Positions 55,315-64,000 of a DNA stretch of 64,000 nt are shown here, one piece after another. Both the position numbers and the translations under genes were made by a program. The notes beneath the pieces were generated by a model. That model did no database searches. It saw only the letters and a list, made by a program, of their open reading frames with translations, and was not told where the DNA came from. The first letter of the stretch is position 1, and each line of letters begins with the position of its first letter. Source of the DNA: Lactiplantibacillus daoliensis (GTDB lineage Bacteria > Bacillota > Bacilli > Lactobacillales > Lactobacillaceae); the NCBI RefSeq assembly GCF_005405005.1, contig NZ_BJDH01000008.1, positions 1-64,000 of the forward strand. The letters are read 5' to 3'.

Positions 55315-55343
55315 ATCATAAACTCATTATTAAAAATTGTCAA
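55315..55343 (-). promoter_or_regulatory. brnQ promoter
   Basis: TTGACA (55343-55338), 17 bases, TATGAT (55320-55315). Confidence 0.75.
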
Positions 55344-55361
55344 CCGTGACTTTTCAAAAAA

Positions 55362-55381
55362 GTTATCCACTGTGCATAACA
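55362..55381. promoter_or_regulatory. Palindrome with DnaA-box-like arms
   Basis: GTTATCCAC directly followed by TGTGCATAAC. Each arm is one base from a DnaA 9-mer (TTATCCACA). Upstream of the brnQ promoter and after the HAD stop. Function unknown. Confidence 0.35.
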
Positions 55382-55415
55382 TTTTCGGGCCAGCTTACTT
55401 TTCCACAGGTCTGAT

Positions 55416-56228
55416 TTAAGCCAATGCTAATTTTTCAATCGCGTCGGCGAGGCCGCCTGCATCATTAGTTCCGGTCACATAACTCGCATGGGCCTTGGCT
55501 TCATCGCTACCATTTCCCATTGCGACCGCCGTGCCGGCAAAATCAAACATCGTAATATCATTTTTTTCATCACCACACGCCATGACTTCACTCGTATCAA
55601 GCTTTAGGATGCCTGCTAATTCACGTAATGCCGCGCCTTTGTTCACTTCGGGGTGCATTAACTCTAAGAAGTTTCCGCTCGCGCGCACGACGTATAATCG
55701 GTCACCAAACGTTGTTTCCACCAATGGTTCAACCGTGTCCAACTGTTCCGGATTGCCCACGAATAACCCTTTGGTAATTTCAAAATCAGCCGGCAATTCT
55801 TCAGGATCTCGGACAAATAACCCCGCTTTATTTTCCCAAGCCTGGATCACGGTGACCCAGTTGACATCACGATCAGCGGTATAAATATTACTTTCATCGT
55901 CTAGGACATTAAATGGCACGTGATGGGCTTGACCAAAAGCCGTTAGTTGGCGATACATCGCGTTAGCCACTAAGTGTTTCGCCACAACTTTGCCACTAAC
56001 GGATTCCGTGACTGCCCCGTTATAAGTGATGACATATTGCTCGTCACCAGTAATCTTTAAGGAGTCCAAATAAGGCTGAACACCGGCCAATGGTCGACCG
56101 GTACATAACACGACTTTAATCCCTTGCGCGAGTGCCTTTTGAACAGCGCCTTTCGTGCTATCGAGCAATTCACCCTTTGAATTTAGTAACGTATCATCAA
56201 TATCCAAAGCAATTAATTTGATTGACAT
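55416..56228 (-). CDS. Cof-type HAD-IIB phosphatase
   Basis: 270 residues from ATG 56228 (MSIKLIALDIDDTLL), with AAAGGA upstream; ATG 56234 is possible. Motif I is ALDIDDTLL, motif II VLCTGRP, motif IV MACGDEKNDITMFDFA. Similar throughout to the HAD protein at 12205-13014, so they are paralogues. Sugar-phosphate phosphatase is the likely role. Divergent from an AraC-type regulator gene, with a palindrome between them. Confidence 0.9.
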   Translation of the reverse strand: MSIKLIALDIDDTLLNSKGELLDSTKGAVQKALAQGIKVVLCTGRPLAGVQPYLDSLKITGDEQYVITYNGAVTESVSGKVVAKHLVANAMYRQLTAFGQAHHVPFNVLDDESNIYTADRDVNWVTVIQAWENKAGLFVRDPEELPADFEITKGLFVGNPEQLDTVEPLVETTFGDRLYVVRASGNFLELMHPEVNKGAALRELAGILKLDTSEVMACGDEKNDITMFDFAGTAVAMGNGSDEAKAHASYVTGTNDAGGLADAIEKLALA

Positions 56229-56274
56229 TTTCATGAGTTCCTTTCAGCCACGAATACGGTTACAATTGAAGTAT

Positions 56275-56290
56275 GTCGGTTAACACCGAC
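56275..56290. promoter_or_regulatory. Palindrome between HAD gene and AraC-type regulator gene
   Basis: GTCGGT-TAAC-ACCGAC, a perfect 6-4-6 inverted repeat (itself centred on TTAA). It lies 47 bases before the HAD start and could be an operator. Confidence 0.4.
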
Positions 56291-56408
56291 AACTAATAAT
56301 TCCGATTTCGTCTTTTTTTGATAATTTCAATATAGCATAACGCTCGTCATCATAAGGCCGATTTTTGAAACCTAGATGGCACAATTTAAACAATCGTGGT
56401 GATAATCA

Positions 56409-57281
56409 GTGAAAATTTTACATGAAACCGTACAAACAATTCCCCATCTTCCCTTTAAATATTACGAACATAATCCTTTAGCTTCGATTGACGTGGCGCC
56501 TCATTGGCATCAAGGAATCGAGTTGAACTACCTCGCAGCCGGTGATACTTTAAAATTTGTCACCGATGGGCAAACGACTGAATTTCACCCCGGCGATGTC
56601 TGGGCAGTTAATCGGCGGGTTGTCCACAGTGCAACGGGGCCCGCCCAAGCCAATTGGGCCGAATTCGGGCTCATTATTGACGATGACTTTTTACAAACAG
56701 AAGTACCTTCCAGCGCGAGTTGGCAATTAACCTTAACTGAGCCACGGGCTGAGCTGAAAAATCCGACGGCGTACGCAGCGATTCGCAATCACCTGATTGC
56801 GATTCATGACAGCTTAGCTAATGGTGCCAACGATTTGGCCCGGCTTGAAATCTTGAGTCACTTTTATGCCCTGGTCGCCACGCTCGGTCAAGCCTTCACT
56901 GTCCCATTAGCGACGACTGACGTTAGTCCCAACCAAAATCTAACTGACACCGTGATGGACTATATCAATCAGGCGTATACCGAACCGATAAGTGGCACAA
57001 CTTTGGCCGAGCGGTTCCACGTCTCGTTGACGACACTGAATCAACAGTTTAATGCCAATTTGCAGCTATCCGTAAACCGCTATTTACGCCAAGTCCGGTT
57101 ATTAAACGCGCGTCGCTTACTCCTAGAAACTGATCGTAAGATTGACTATATTGCGACTAGTTGCGGCTTTACCAATCGCAAAACCCTAAATCGCAATTTC
57201 AAGGCTTGGAAAGGTCTAACACCCACGGAATATCGGCAAACTTTTGCGAAATATCACAAAATTGATACCAGTTGCCTCTAA
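56409..57281 (+). CDS. AraC-family regulator with cupin domain
   Basis: 290 residues from GTG 56409, with GGTGAT close by. The N-terminal cupin (about 10-100: PHWHQGIELNYLAAGD, FHPGDVWAVN) probably binds a sugar. The C-terminal double helix-turn-helix (about 185-285) has LAERFHVSLTTLNQQFN and IDYIATSCGFTNRKTLNRNFKAWKGLTPTEYR. Neighbours are two HAD phosphatase genes and a broken sugar acetyltransferase, so a carbohydrate cue is plausible. Confidence 0.9.
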   Translation: MKILHETVQTIPHLPFKYYEHNPLASIDVAPHWHQGIELNYLAAGDTLKFVTDGQTTEFHPGDVWAVNRRVVHSATGPAQANWAEFGLIIDDDFLQTEVPSSASWQLTLTEPRAELKNPTAYAAIRNHLIAIHDSLANGANDLARLEILSHFYALVATLGQAFTVPLATTDVSPNQNLTDTVMDYINQAYTEPISGTTLAERFHVSLTTLNQQFNANLQLSVNRYLRQVRLLNARRLLLETDRKIDYIATSCGFTNRKTLNRNFKAWKGLTPTEYRQTFAKYHKIDTSCL

Positions 57282-57354
57282 AAATGTCCCTTGTCACGAT
57301 TAATCCCATGCTAAACTATCGGCATCAACTAAAAAAACAAGGGAGCAACTTATA

Positions 57355-58146
57355 ATGATTAAATTAATCGCAACCGATATGGATGGTTCGTTTTTACGAG
57401 ATGATATGACTTATGATGAAGCCAAATTCAAAACGCTACACGCCGCTATGGCACGGGTTGGCATTCAGTGGGTCGTCGCCAGTGGCAATCAATATTACCA
57501 ACTAAAATCGTTCTTTAAAGCCTACCCTGACACGATCTATGTCGCAGAAAATGGCGCTTTAATTCGTGATGAGCGACGTACCTATGCCATGCATACTTTT
57601 AAGCCTGCCGTCGTTAACCAAATCTTAGCCGTTATTACGGCTATGCCGGAATTACAAATTTTAGTTTGTGGCGCAAAGAGTGCTTATGCCCTCAGCACCG
57701 AGGACCCCGCCCACGTCGCCGAGATGCGTCACTATTACCATCATTTGGCCGTTGTAACTGACTTTGCCAGCATTGACGATGACATTTTAAAATTTGCCAT
57801 TAGTTGTCCACCAGCAGAAACGATGACGATTGTGGCTAACTTGCGTGAAAAATTAGCCGGCTTAGGTGAACCGACGAGCAGTGGCCATGGCGATATCGAT
57901 ATTATCCAGCCTGGCCTCAACAAAGCGGCCGGTTTAAAGGAACTCGGCGACATTCTTCAAGTCAAACTAGGCGAAATGTGTGCCTTTGGAGACGGTGGGA
58001 ACGACCTCGAAATGTTGCGTGAAGTCGGCTTAGGGGTTGCCATGGCAAATGCGCAACCGACTGTCACCGCGGTAGCGGATCGGACAACGGGCAGTAATCA
58101 AGACCAAGGCGTGCTCAACTTTATCAGTGAGGCATTGGAGGCTTAA
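57355..58146 (+). CDS. HAD-IIB family phosphatase
   Basis: 263 residues, ATG with GGGAGCAA upstream. Motif [10 protein letters not shown], motif [13 protein letters not shown] (Asn replaces the usual Arg-Pro), motif [18 protein letters not shown]. The ASGNQYYQL variant is found in the YbjI/YwtE-like subgroup of sugar-phosphate or FMN phosphatases. Its last codons overlap the ribosome site of the acetyltransferase remnant, so the two were probably an operon. Confidence 0.9.
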   Translation: MIKLIATDMDGSFLRDDMTYDEAKFKTLHAAMARVGIQWVVASGNQYYQLKSFFKAYPDTIYVAENGALIRDERRTYAMHTFKPAVVNQILAVITAMPELQILVCGAKSAYALSTEDPAHVAEMRHYYHHLAVVTDFASIDDDILKFAISCPPAETMTIVANLREKLAGLGEPTSSGHGDIDIIQPGLNKAAGLKELGDILQVKLGEMCAFGDGGNDLEMLREVGLGVAMANAQPTVTAVADRTTGSNQDQGVLNFISEALEA

Positions 58147-58149
58147 GTC

Positions 58150-58579
58150 ATGCAAAGGGCGCAACCTTCTCGGTGGTCATCATGTTCATTTTGACCGTGG
58201 TATCTATGCTAATTTCAATCTAACCTTAGTCGATGACACCCATATCTATGTGGGTGACCACACAATGTTCGGTCCTAACGTCACGGTGGCAACGGCTGGT
58301 CATCCGATCTTGCCAGAACTACGTGCTCAGGGTTATCAATACAACGCGCCCGTCCACATCGGTGAAAACTGTTGGTTCGGTGCCGGCGCAATCGTTTTAC
58401 CTGGCATTACAATCGGAAACAACGTGGTCGTCGGAGCTGGTAGCATTGTGACCAAAGATCTACCTGACAACGTCGTCGCCGTCGGCAATCCTTGCCACAT
58501 TTTGCGCGAAGTTAACGAACACGACCGGGAATTCTATTTTAAGCAACGACGAATTGATCCAAAATTACACGCTAATTAA
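58150..58579 (+). pseudogene. Sugar O-acetyltransferase remnant (5' deletion and frameshift)
   Basis: The C-terminal beta-helix of a maltose/galactoside acetyltransferase is clear: [49 protein letters not shown] and [12 protein letters not shown]. The first 75-80 residues of the family are missing. A good ribosome site GGAGG plus ATG (58150) is kept, but that ATG reads out of frame and stops after 14 codons. The beta-helix frame is open only from a GTG at 58127 inside the previous gene. This fits an internal deletion not divisible by three. Motif quoted in parts; the active-site His of ATAGHP remains. Confidence 0.8.
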
Positions 58580-58584
58580 CAATC

Positions 58585-58625
58585 GGCTTTGCAAAACAGA
58601 TGAAGTTTTGCAAAGCCTATTTTAT
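58585..58625 (+). terminator. Terminator after the acetyltransferase remnant
   Basis: GGCTTTGCAAAAC, loop AGATGAA, GTTTTGCAAAGCC, then TATTTTATTT. Confidence 0.88.
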
Positions 58626-58650
58626 TTGTCCTAATCCTGACTCGTTAGCG

Positions 58651-58678
58651 TTTACTTTCTTATTAAAAGATATAAAAT
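58651..58678 (+). promoter_or_regulatory. Candidate promoter of the LPQTNE surface protein
   Basis: TTTACT (58651-58656), 16 bases, TAAAAT (58673-58678), in a very AT-rich stretch. Weak. Confidence 0.3.
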
Positions 58679-58759
58679 TAGTTATGTATAAAACAATTAA
58701 CATAAACAATTAAAAAGCTGGTTATTTATTAACCATTAGTCAACTAGATCCTTGGGGGA

Positions 58760-61700
58760 GTGTTGAATACGTTTGAATCAATTAACTCGAAAACACATTA
58801 TAAGATGTATAAAAAGGGAAGATTTTGGATTTTTGCTGGCATGACTTTGCTGAGCTGGCAATTAGTTGGCACAACTGCTCAAGCGGCGAATACTGACCAA
58901 GATAATACGACTAATTCACCAACGACCGCAACTACCACGACACCGAAAACAGCGGACACTAAGCAGGTTATCCTAGACACAGCTGATAAAACCACGACTG
59001 ATAGCAGCACAACCAATACGACTGTCGTCACTGATGATTCGAACGCAGACACGGCACAAAAACCGTCATCAACCACACCGTCAAATTCAGAATCTACTAA
59101 GCAGACTACTGTTCCTGACATGGATAAGACTAATTCAAATGTCTCAAAACCAGACTCAAACCAAGTTGAGGAACCGGTTAAGACTACTTCTGATTCTACG
59201 ACACCTGCTTCGAACCAGAATCGGTCGAACCCAACCGATATGACCGAACAAAAAACAACCAACGCTGCCAATCAATCGACCACTGTTTCTAACCCAGCTA
59301 CGCCTAAACGAATGCAACTGAGTCGTAATAGCCTAATGCGGATGGCATCCGTGGAAGACGGCGGCTGGTCAGTGACAGATGACGGGGCTGGTAACGTCGT
59401 TCTCCACTTTGCAGGCGGAACTACCTTAAGTACGGCCGGCAGAGCTTACGACCAACCCTGGCGCGCCGATTATAGCAGCACCATCACTGAAATTGACTTT
59501 GATGGCCCTGTTACTGCCGGGAAAGATTTATCACAGATTTTTTCATTTTTAAGCAATCTAAAAACTATTAATAATGCCAATCTGCTTGATACCAGCAACA
59601 CAACTGATATGAATCAAATGTTTGAAAACGATTCTAAATTAACAGCTATTAACGGCATTGATAGTTGGAATACTTCTAAAGTCACTAACTTAAGCAATAT
59701 GTTTTTTAGTAACTGGAAACTAACCAGTTTAAATGTCAATTCTTGGGACACTTCGAAGGTAACTAATATGGCCGGTACCTTTGAGCAAACAGCCTTAACC
59801 TCGCTTGACCTCAGCAACTGGAAGACCTCAAACGTTACTAATCTAAGTGGAATGTTTGTGAATGATCAGGCACTAACTAGCTTGAATTTAATTGGACCTG
59901 GTTGGGATACAACAAATGTCACTGACATGAGTGGGTTATTTCAAACAACTCATATCACGAACTTATTGGACAATATTCGCGACTGGAACACCTCAAATGT
60001 AACCGATATGAGCCGTATGTTTTGGGGAGCTAATTTAGCCACTTGGGATATTAGTAACTGGGATACCTCTAAAGTTACCAATATGCGTGCTATGTTAGGT
60101 AGCAACGCCTTCACAAGTTTGGATTTAAATGACTGGAATACTAGCAATGTTACTAATATGACAGATTTGTTCAGTAGCTGTACAAAATTGACAAAAATCA
60201 CTATCAATAAATGGGATATAAAAAACGTTACACATATTACAGACTTATTCCGTAACGATTTTGTTTTGCAAATCCTAAACTTAAACGATTGGAACACCAG
60301 CAGCATTACAGATTTTTCATATGCCTTTAAAGATTGCCAACAACTAACATCATTGACAATCAACAACTGGAATACTAGCAATGTTACTAATGCCGATGGT
60401 ATCTTCTATAATTTATTCCATTTAAATGAGTTAAATTTAGATCACTGGAATACAACCAATTTCAAAGACACAAATTATCTGTTTGAAAATTCGACTATAC
60501 CTACTATTACTTTTGGGCCACAAGTCACTTTACCATCAAATTGCCAATTATCAGCTATGTCTGGTATTACAAAAGGTTACACTGGTAATTGGGTAAATAC
60601 GGCCAACCCAAAAGATATTTTAACCGATAGTGAACTAATTGCAGCCTATGCCACCCCCAGAAATACGACATTGACCTATACTTGGCAATATATGCCCACA
60701 ATTAAATTGAAGAATAGTACTCTCAAGCTAGGGGCGACTGAGGCTTGGCAACCATCAGATAATTTTTTAACAGCAACGGATGATCACAACAATTCAGTTG
60801 ATTTAACTAATCCTATGATTACCAACGATGGTGCAACTGCCATTGATCCGATGACATTAGGATACAGCACAGTCACGTTTAGCTATAATTACCTGAGCGC
60901 TGATGGAAAAATAGCTAGCGTCGAATTTCAAACTAAAGTCCTTGTCTACGGACTAATTCTAAAGAATAAGATTATCAACATTCCTGTCGCTGCGAATTGG
61001 GATCCCCGCGATAATATTGCACAAGGGCTCGAAAATACAAACTGGTCAGCACCGGCAAGTTCATACTCTATTATAGTTAGGATTCCGACTGCAAGTCGTA
61101 ACCTCGATCAGCCTGGCACCTATACAATCACCTATATTTTGGACGATTTCACCACGACAGCAACAGTTAACGTCACCAGCAAGGCTCAACTCGTTGGTCA
61201 ATCCGCCGCAATCAAATGGCACGGTTCTTGGACCGCAGCCGATGGACTGATTTCAGCAATCGATGAAAACGGTGTGCCTATTACTGATTTCAACAAAATC
61301 AAGGTTACTGGGACCGTCAATGTTAATACTCTGGGGCGTTACACGGTTACGTATGACTACACGGATCCTGTGGGCAACACCGTCAGTTCGGGCCCAATTA
61401 CTGTTGCAGTCTATGGTATCGTCTTAAACTATAAAAACATTGATAAAATTACGACTGATAGCTGGGACCCAGAAAGTAATATCAACACTGCTGTTAACTT
61501 ATCTGGAGATAAATTGCCGAGAAATGATTTGACTATTACTCGTGCCGATGGTGGTAATGTAGATGACTTAAGTAAAATTGGTACTTATACCATTAATTAT
61601 GCCCTTGGAACTGATTATTTAACCAGTATGACAGTACACGTCTACAGTAATGCCAAAATAACTAGTCGTGACGTGCGATTTAAAGTTGGAACGCCTTGGG

Positions 61701-63619
61701 ATATGCGAGGGGTTTTAATAGCACTTGATGAACATAATCGTTTTATTAATGACAACAATAAATTCACATCATCTAACACAGTCGATACCACAACGCCCGG
61801 AGTCTACACGGCTACCTATAGTTATACAGACGCCGCCGGTAATATTGCCACTTCGGCACCAGCTCAAGTAATCGTCTATGGGCTACGTCTCGACCAAGAC
61901 AGTTTCACCAAATCAACAACCGCAAGTTGGAATCCAGCTGATCATATTATTGCGGCAGTTGATGAAACTGGCAAAACTATCCCGGCACAAGATATTGTGG
62001 TTACAATTCCTGCTGATAGTCAAAATCTGACGTTACCCGGCACTTATGATTTAACCTATTCCCTAGGTAATACAGATACGGTGACAGCTAAGATGACCGT
62101 TACTAATCAAGCTCAGCTAGCCGGTCAAACCACCGCTATCAAACTCGGGAATACTTGGCAACCGGAAACTGGCATCAAAGCTGCCATCGACGAAAATGGT
62201 CAAACTCTAAACGACTTTAGTCGAGTCACCGAGACCGACAATGTTAATTCAAATCAGCTTGGTGTCTATCATGTGACCTATACGTATATTGACGCTGCTG
62301 GCAACCAAACTACCGCACCAACCGTCCAAGTCATTGTTTACGGCATTATTTTGAAACAGACTGACTTGACCAAGTCCACAACTGGTAAACTCGATCTCGC
62401 TGATAATGTTAGGCAAGCACTTGATCGCGCTGGTATCCTCCGGAGCGGTTCAGATGTTACGGTTACTGCACCGGCTGACAATCCGCAATTGGGCAGACTG
62501 GGCATTGCACCAATCGCCTACACTCTTGATGACTACACCGCCCCTGCGACGGTTACCATCACTAGTGCCGCCAAACTGGTCGGTCAGGCAACTAGTATTA
62601 AACTCGGCACAAGTTGGGACCCTACTAGCGGTATCAAGACTGCGCTAGACGAAAATGGTGTCCCAATCACTGACCTGCATCAGCTAAAAGTAACTGGCAA
62701 TCTCGATACTAGCAACCCCGGCATCTATTCAGTGGTCTATCACTACGTGGATGCTGCTGGCAATGATACTAGCGCTGCCCCGGTCAATGTCGTTGTTTAT
62801 GGCATTAGCTTAGCAGAAACCAGTAAAACCTTAACGCCCACCGATGATTGGCAACCATTGAGCAACGTTACCCGTGCAGTCACCCCCACTGGGGATACCG
62901 CTTCAACAGCGGACATTCAAGTAACACTGACTGACAGCAATGGCCAACCTGTAACTGATTTGGCTCAGCCTGGAAAATATTTGGTGACTTACCATTTAGC
63001 AGATGCTACAGTCACAATGCCGGTCACCGTTATTAGTTTGGCGGCAATCAATGCACACAATGTCACTCTAACTGTTGGTGATAGTTGGAACGCAGCAATG
63101 GGGTTAACGAACGCTACCGCCTTTGATGGTCAACCATTATCGTTGGCGCAATTAACCCTCACTGGTTCGGTTGATGCCAACACGATTGGCACTTATCCTG
63201 TTACTTATAGCTATACTGATGGTGAAAATCAAGTCACAACAAAAACCGTTTTAGTCACCGTAACCGCAAAACCTGCGACAGTTAATAATCAGCCGCGGCC
63301 TAATCCGGCATCACAACGTCCTGCTGAAGAAGTGGCACATTTAGCAGTTCAACCAACGACAAGACTTAAAAGTGATCCGATTCAGTCACCAGCTAAAATA
63401 GTTGCGACACGTGCTGATTCAGTAGTCTCATTGACACACTCGGGGCAAGCGACACCGTTCCCGACTGACCAAGCTACCAAAAAAGCACCAGTAACAAAGA
63501 CCTTACCACAGACAAATGAAGCTCATACGACTGCCAACCGTTTCCTGGGACTAGTCTTATTCGCCTGCACTGGCTTGTTGTTCGGACTCGGTCGCTACTA
63601 TAAACGTCAGCGTCACTAA
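58760..63619 (+). CDS. LPQTNE-anchored surface protein with BspA/DUF285 and Ig-like repeats
   Basis: 1619 residues. Start GTG 58760 or TTG 58763; a GGGGGAG abuts both, so the start is not certain. KxYKxGKxW-type signal HYKMYKKGRFWIF, cleavage after TAQA. Then a Thr/Ser-rich, low-complexity stretch (about 45-190), BspA-like DUF285 repeats (about 245-580) built on WNTSKVTNMxxMF, and Ig-like domains (about 645-1500) arranged as about five copies of a unit of about 154 residues, each starting VYGI.L and ending DAAGN. The C-terminus has LPQTNE, a membrane helix and YYKRQRH. Covalently wall-bound; likely an adhesin by family. Confidence 0.93.
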   Translation: MLNTFESINSKTHYKMYKKGRFWIFAGMTLLSWQLVGTTAQAANTDQDNTTNSPTTATTTTPKTADTKQVILDTADKTTTDSSTTNTTVVTDDSNADTAQKPSSTTPSNSESTKQTTVPDMDKTNSNVSKPDSNQVEEPVKTTSDSTTPASNQNRSNPTDMTEQKTTNAANQSTTVSNPATPKRMQLSRNSLMRMASVEDGGWSVTDDGAGNVVLHFAGGTTLSTAGRAYDQPWRADYSSTITEIDFDGPVTAGKDLSQIFSFLSNLKTINNANLLDTSNTTDMNQMFENDSKLTAINGIDSWNTSKVTNLSNMFFSNWKLTSLNVNSWDTSKVTNMAGTFEQTALTSLDLSNWKTSNVTNLSGMFVNDQALTSLNLIGPGWDTTNVTDMSGLFQTTHITNLLDNIRDWNTSNVTDMSRMFWGANLATWDISNWDTSKVTNMRAMLGSNAFTSLDLNDWNTSNVTNMTDLFSSCTKLTKITINKWDIKNVTHITDLFRNDFVLQILNLNDWNTSSITDFSYAFKDCQQLTSLTINNWNTSNVTNADGIFYNLFHLNELNLDHWNTTNFKDTNYLFENSTIPTITFGPQVTLPSNCQLSAMSGITKGYTGNWVNTANPKDILTDSELIAAYATPRNTTLTYTWQYMPTIKLKNSTLKLGATEAWQPSDNFLTATDDHNNSVDLTNPMITNDGATAIDPMTLGYSTVTFSYNYLSADGKIASVEFQTKVLVYGLILKNKIINIPVAANWDPRDNIAQGLENTNWSAPASSYSIIVRIPTASRNLDQPGTYTITYILDDFTTTATVNVTSKAQLVGQSAAIKWHGSWTAADGLISAIDENGVPITDFNKIKVTGTVNVNTLGRYTVTYDYTDPVGNTVSSGPITVAVYGIVLNYKNIDKITTDSWDPESNINTAVNLSGDKLPRNDLTITRADGGNVDDLSKIGTYTINYALGTDYLTSMTVHVYSNAKITSRDVRFKVGTPWDMRGVLIALDEHNRFINDNNKFTSSNTVDTTTPGVYTATYSYTDAAGNIATSAPAQVIVYGLRLDQDSFTKSTTASWNPADHIIAAVDETGKTIPAQDIVVTIPADSQNLTLPGTYDLTYSLGNTDTVTAKMTVTNQAQLAGQTTAIKLGNTWQPETGIKAAIDENGQTLNDFSRVTETDNVNSNQLGVYHVTYTYIDAAGNQTTAPTVQVIVYGIILKQTDLTKSTTGKLDLADNVRQALDRAGILRSGSDVTVTAPADNPQLGRLGIAPIAYTLDDYTAPATVTITSAAKLVGQATSIKLGTSWDPTSGIKTALDENGVPITDLHQLKVTGNLDTSNPGIYSVVYHYVDAAGNDTSAAPVNVVVYGISLAETSKTLTPTDDWQPLSNVTRAVTPTGDTASTADIQVTLTDSNGQPVTDLAQPGKYLVTYHLADATVTMPVTVISLAAINAHNVTLTVGDSWNAAMGLTNATAFDGQPLSLAQLTLTGSVDANTIGTYPVTYSYTDGENQVTTKTVLVTVTAKPATVNNQPRPNPASQRPAEEVAHLAVQPTTRLKSDPIQSPAKIVATRADSVVSLTHSGQATPFPTDQATKKAPVTKTLPQTNEAHTTANRFLGLVLFACTGLLFGLGRYYKRQRH

Positions 63620-63633
63620 AATTATTCCAGATA

Positions 63634-63683
63634 AAAATGACACGCCTGATCAACAATCACTGTTGATTGGGCGTGTCATTTTT
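63634..63683. terminator. Bidirectional terminator between surface protein and oxidoreductase genes
   Basis: AAAATGACACGCC..ATCAACA / TGTTGAT..GGCGTGTCATTTTT. Confidence 0.88.
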
Positions 63684-63692
63684 GACTACTTA

Positions 63693-64000
63693 TTAATATA
63701 AATACTGTAAGTCACTCGCTGGAGTCGGATAAGCAACAATCAGCTTTTGAATCGCTGCCAAACTGAGTTTCTTTTCAATCAGAATTGTTAAATAGTTAAT
63801 CATTTCATCGGCAATTTCACTTAAACAACTGGCTCCCACAATCAAACCAGTTTGTTGATCAACAACCACTTTCGCCAATGCTTGCGGTATTTGTAGTCGA
63901 TAATACGTGAACCATTTGGTCATATCTAAGGTCGTCACGCGATATTTAGTGGTGTCCGTCGCAACCTGAGCCGCCGTAACGCCAACTTCGGCTAATTTTG
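63693..64000 (-). CDS. Pyridine nucleotide-disulfide oxidoreductase, C-terminal part (runs off window)
   Basis: About 102 residues to the stop. KLAEVGVTAAQ, then a strand-rich dimerisation domain with AKVVVDQQTGLIVGASCLSEIADEMIN. This is the dimerisation domain of glutathione reductase-like enzymes (GshR/MerA type). The usual His-Pro-Thr active-site motif is replaced here by VAYPTPASD, which has Tyr in place of His: these enzymes normally read HxHPT(x)xE. It could therefore be a non-disulfide member. The FAD and NAD domains are outside the window. Confidence 0.8.
   Translation of the reverse strand, partial: KLAEVGVTAAQVATDTTKYRVTTLDMTKWFTYYRLQIPQALAKVVVDQQTGLIVGASCLSEIADEMINYLTILIEKKLSLAAIQKLIVAYPTPASDLQYLY

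Noticed and set aside
58879-59271. 130-codon minus-strand frame
   Set aside because: Antisense to the Thr-rich, low-complexity region of the surface protein; Val/Ser composition is a mirror of Thr codons.

Overview
The window looks like chromosome of a lactic acid bacterium of the Lactiplantibacillus (L. plantarum) group. The grounds are: a surface protein ending in an LPQTNE sortase motif (the LPQTxE form is typical of this group), two KxYKxGKxW-type secretion signals, AGGAGG-like ribosome sites with frequent TTG/GTG starts, and Firmicutes gene neighbourhoods (rpoE-pyrG, lipL next to an HD hydrolase, tatD-rnmV-ksgA-veg-ispE, purR-glmU). Species cannot be fixed by reading alone. No transposase, phage gene, CRISPR array, tRNA or rRNA was seen.

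Layout. 1-5777: N-terminal part of a giant secreted adhesin (minus strand). 6483-8302: pyrG with a complete CTP-sensing attenuator leader. 8322-9421: rpoE and a DUF1934 gene. 9487-9830: a convergent pair of structured repeats. 10006-13014: lipL, an HD phosphohydrolase and a HAD phosphatase. 13120-16751: lipoprotein, YdcF-like membrane protein, a large repeat, prs. 17365-20543: LysM/transglycosylase-like secreted protein, SnoaL-like protein, a short HelD. 20569-21110: second large repeat. 21187-25394: two flavoproteins and a divergent LysR regulator. 25452-35216: housekeeping run glmU, purR, zinc ABC genes behind a Zur-like box, GT8, hydrolase, ispE, veg, ksgA, rnmV, tatD. 35310-38807: third large repeat, mazEF, metG. 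38887-39213: second pair of structured repeats. 39324-45175: ppx, mvaA, a HExxH protein, sirtuin and DUF72 operon, and dus. 45724-49180: trpS with a Trp T-box, mtnE and mtnU. 49358-51667: full-length HelD. 52256-55343: brnQ with a T-box leader and a Na+/H+ antiporter. 55416-58579: two HAD phosphatases around an AraC regulator, then a broken sugar acetyltransferase gene. 58760-63619: LPQTNE-anchored surface protein. 63693-64000: C-terminus of a disulfide oxidoreductase.

How it fits together. The core is nucleotide supply (pyrG, prs, purR), transcription upkeep (rpoE delta plus two HelD paralogues), tRNA charging and rRNA/tRNA maturation (metG, trpS, ksgA, rnmV, dus), wall precursor synthesis (glmU) and isoprenoid synthesis (mvaA). 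Several units show self-contained control: reiterative-start attenuation at pyrG, T-boxes at trpS and brnQ, a PurBox at purR and a Zur-like box at znuCB.

The least explained material is non-coding: two related families of long foldable repeats. Members keep their helices while changing sequence, and in one family they occur as convergent pairs with a shared tag. They interrupt gene neighbourhoods that are otherwise conserved (metG-tatD, glmU-prs).
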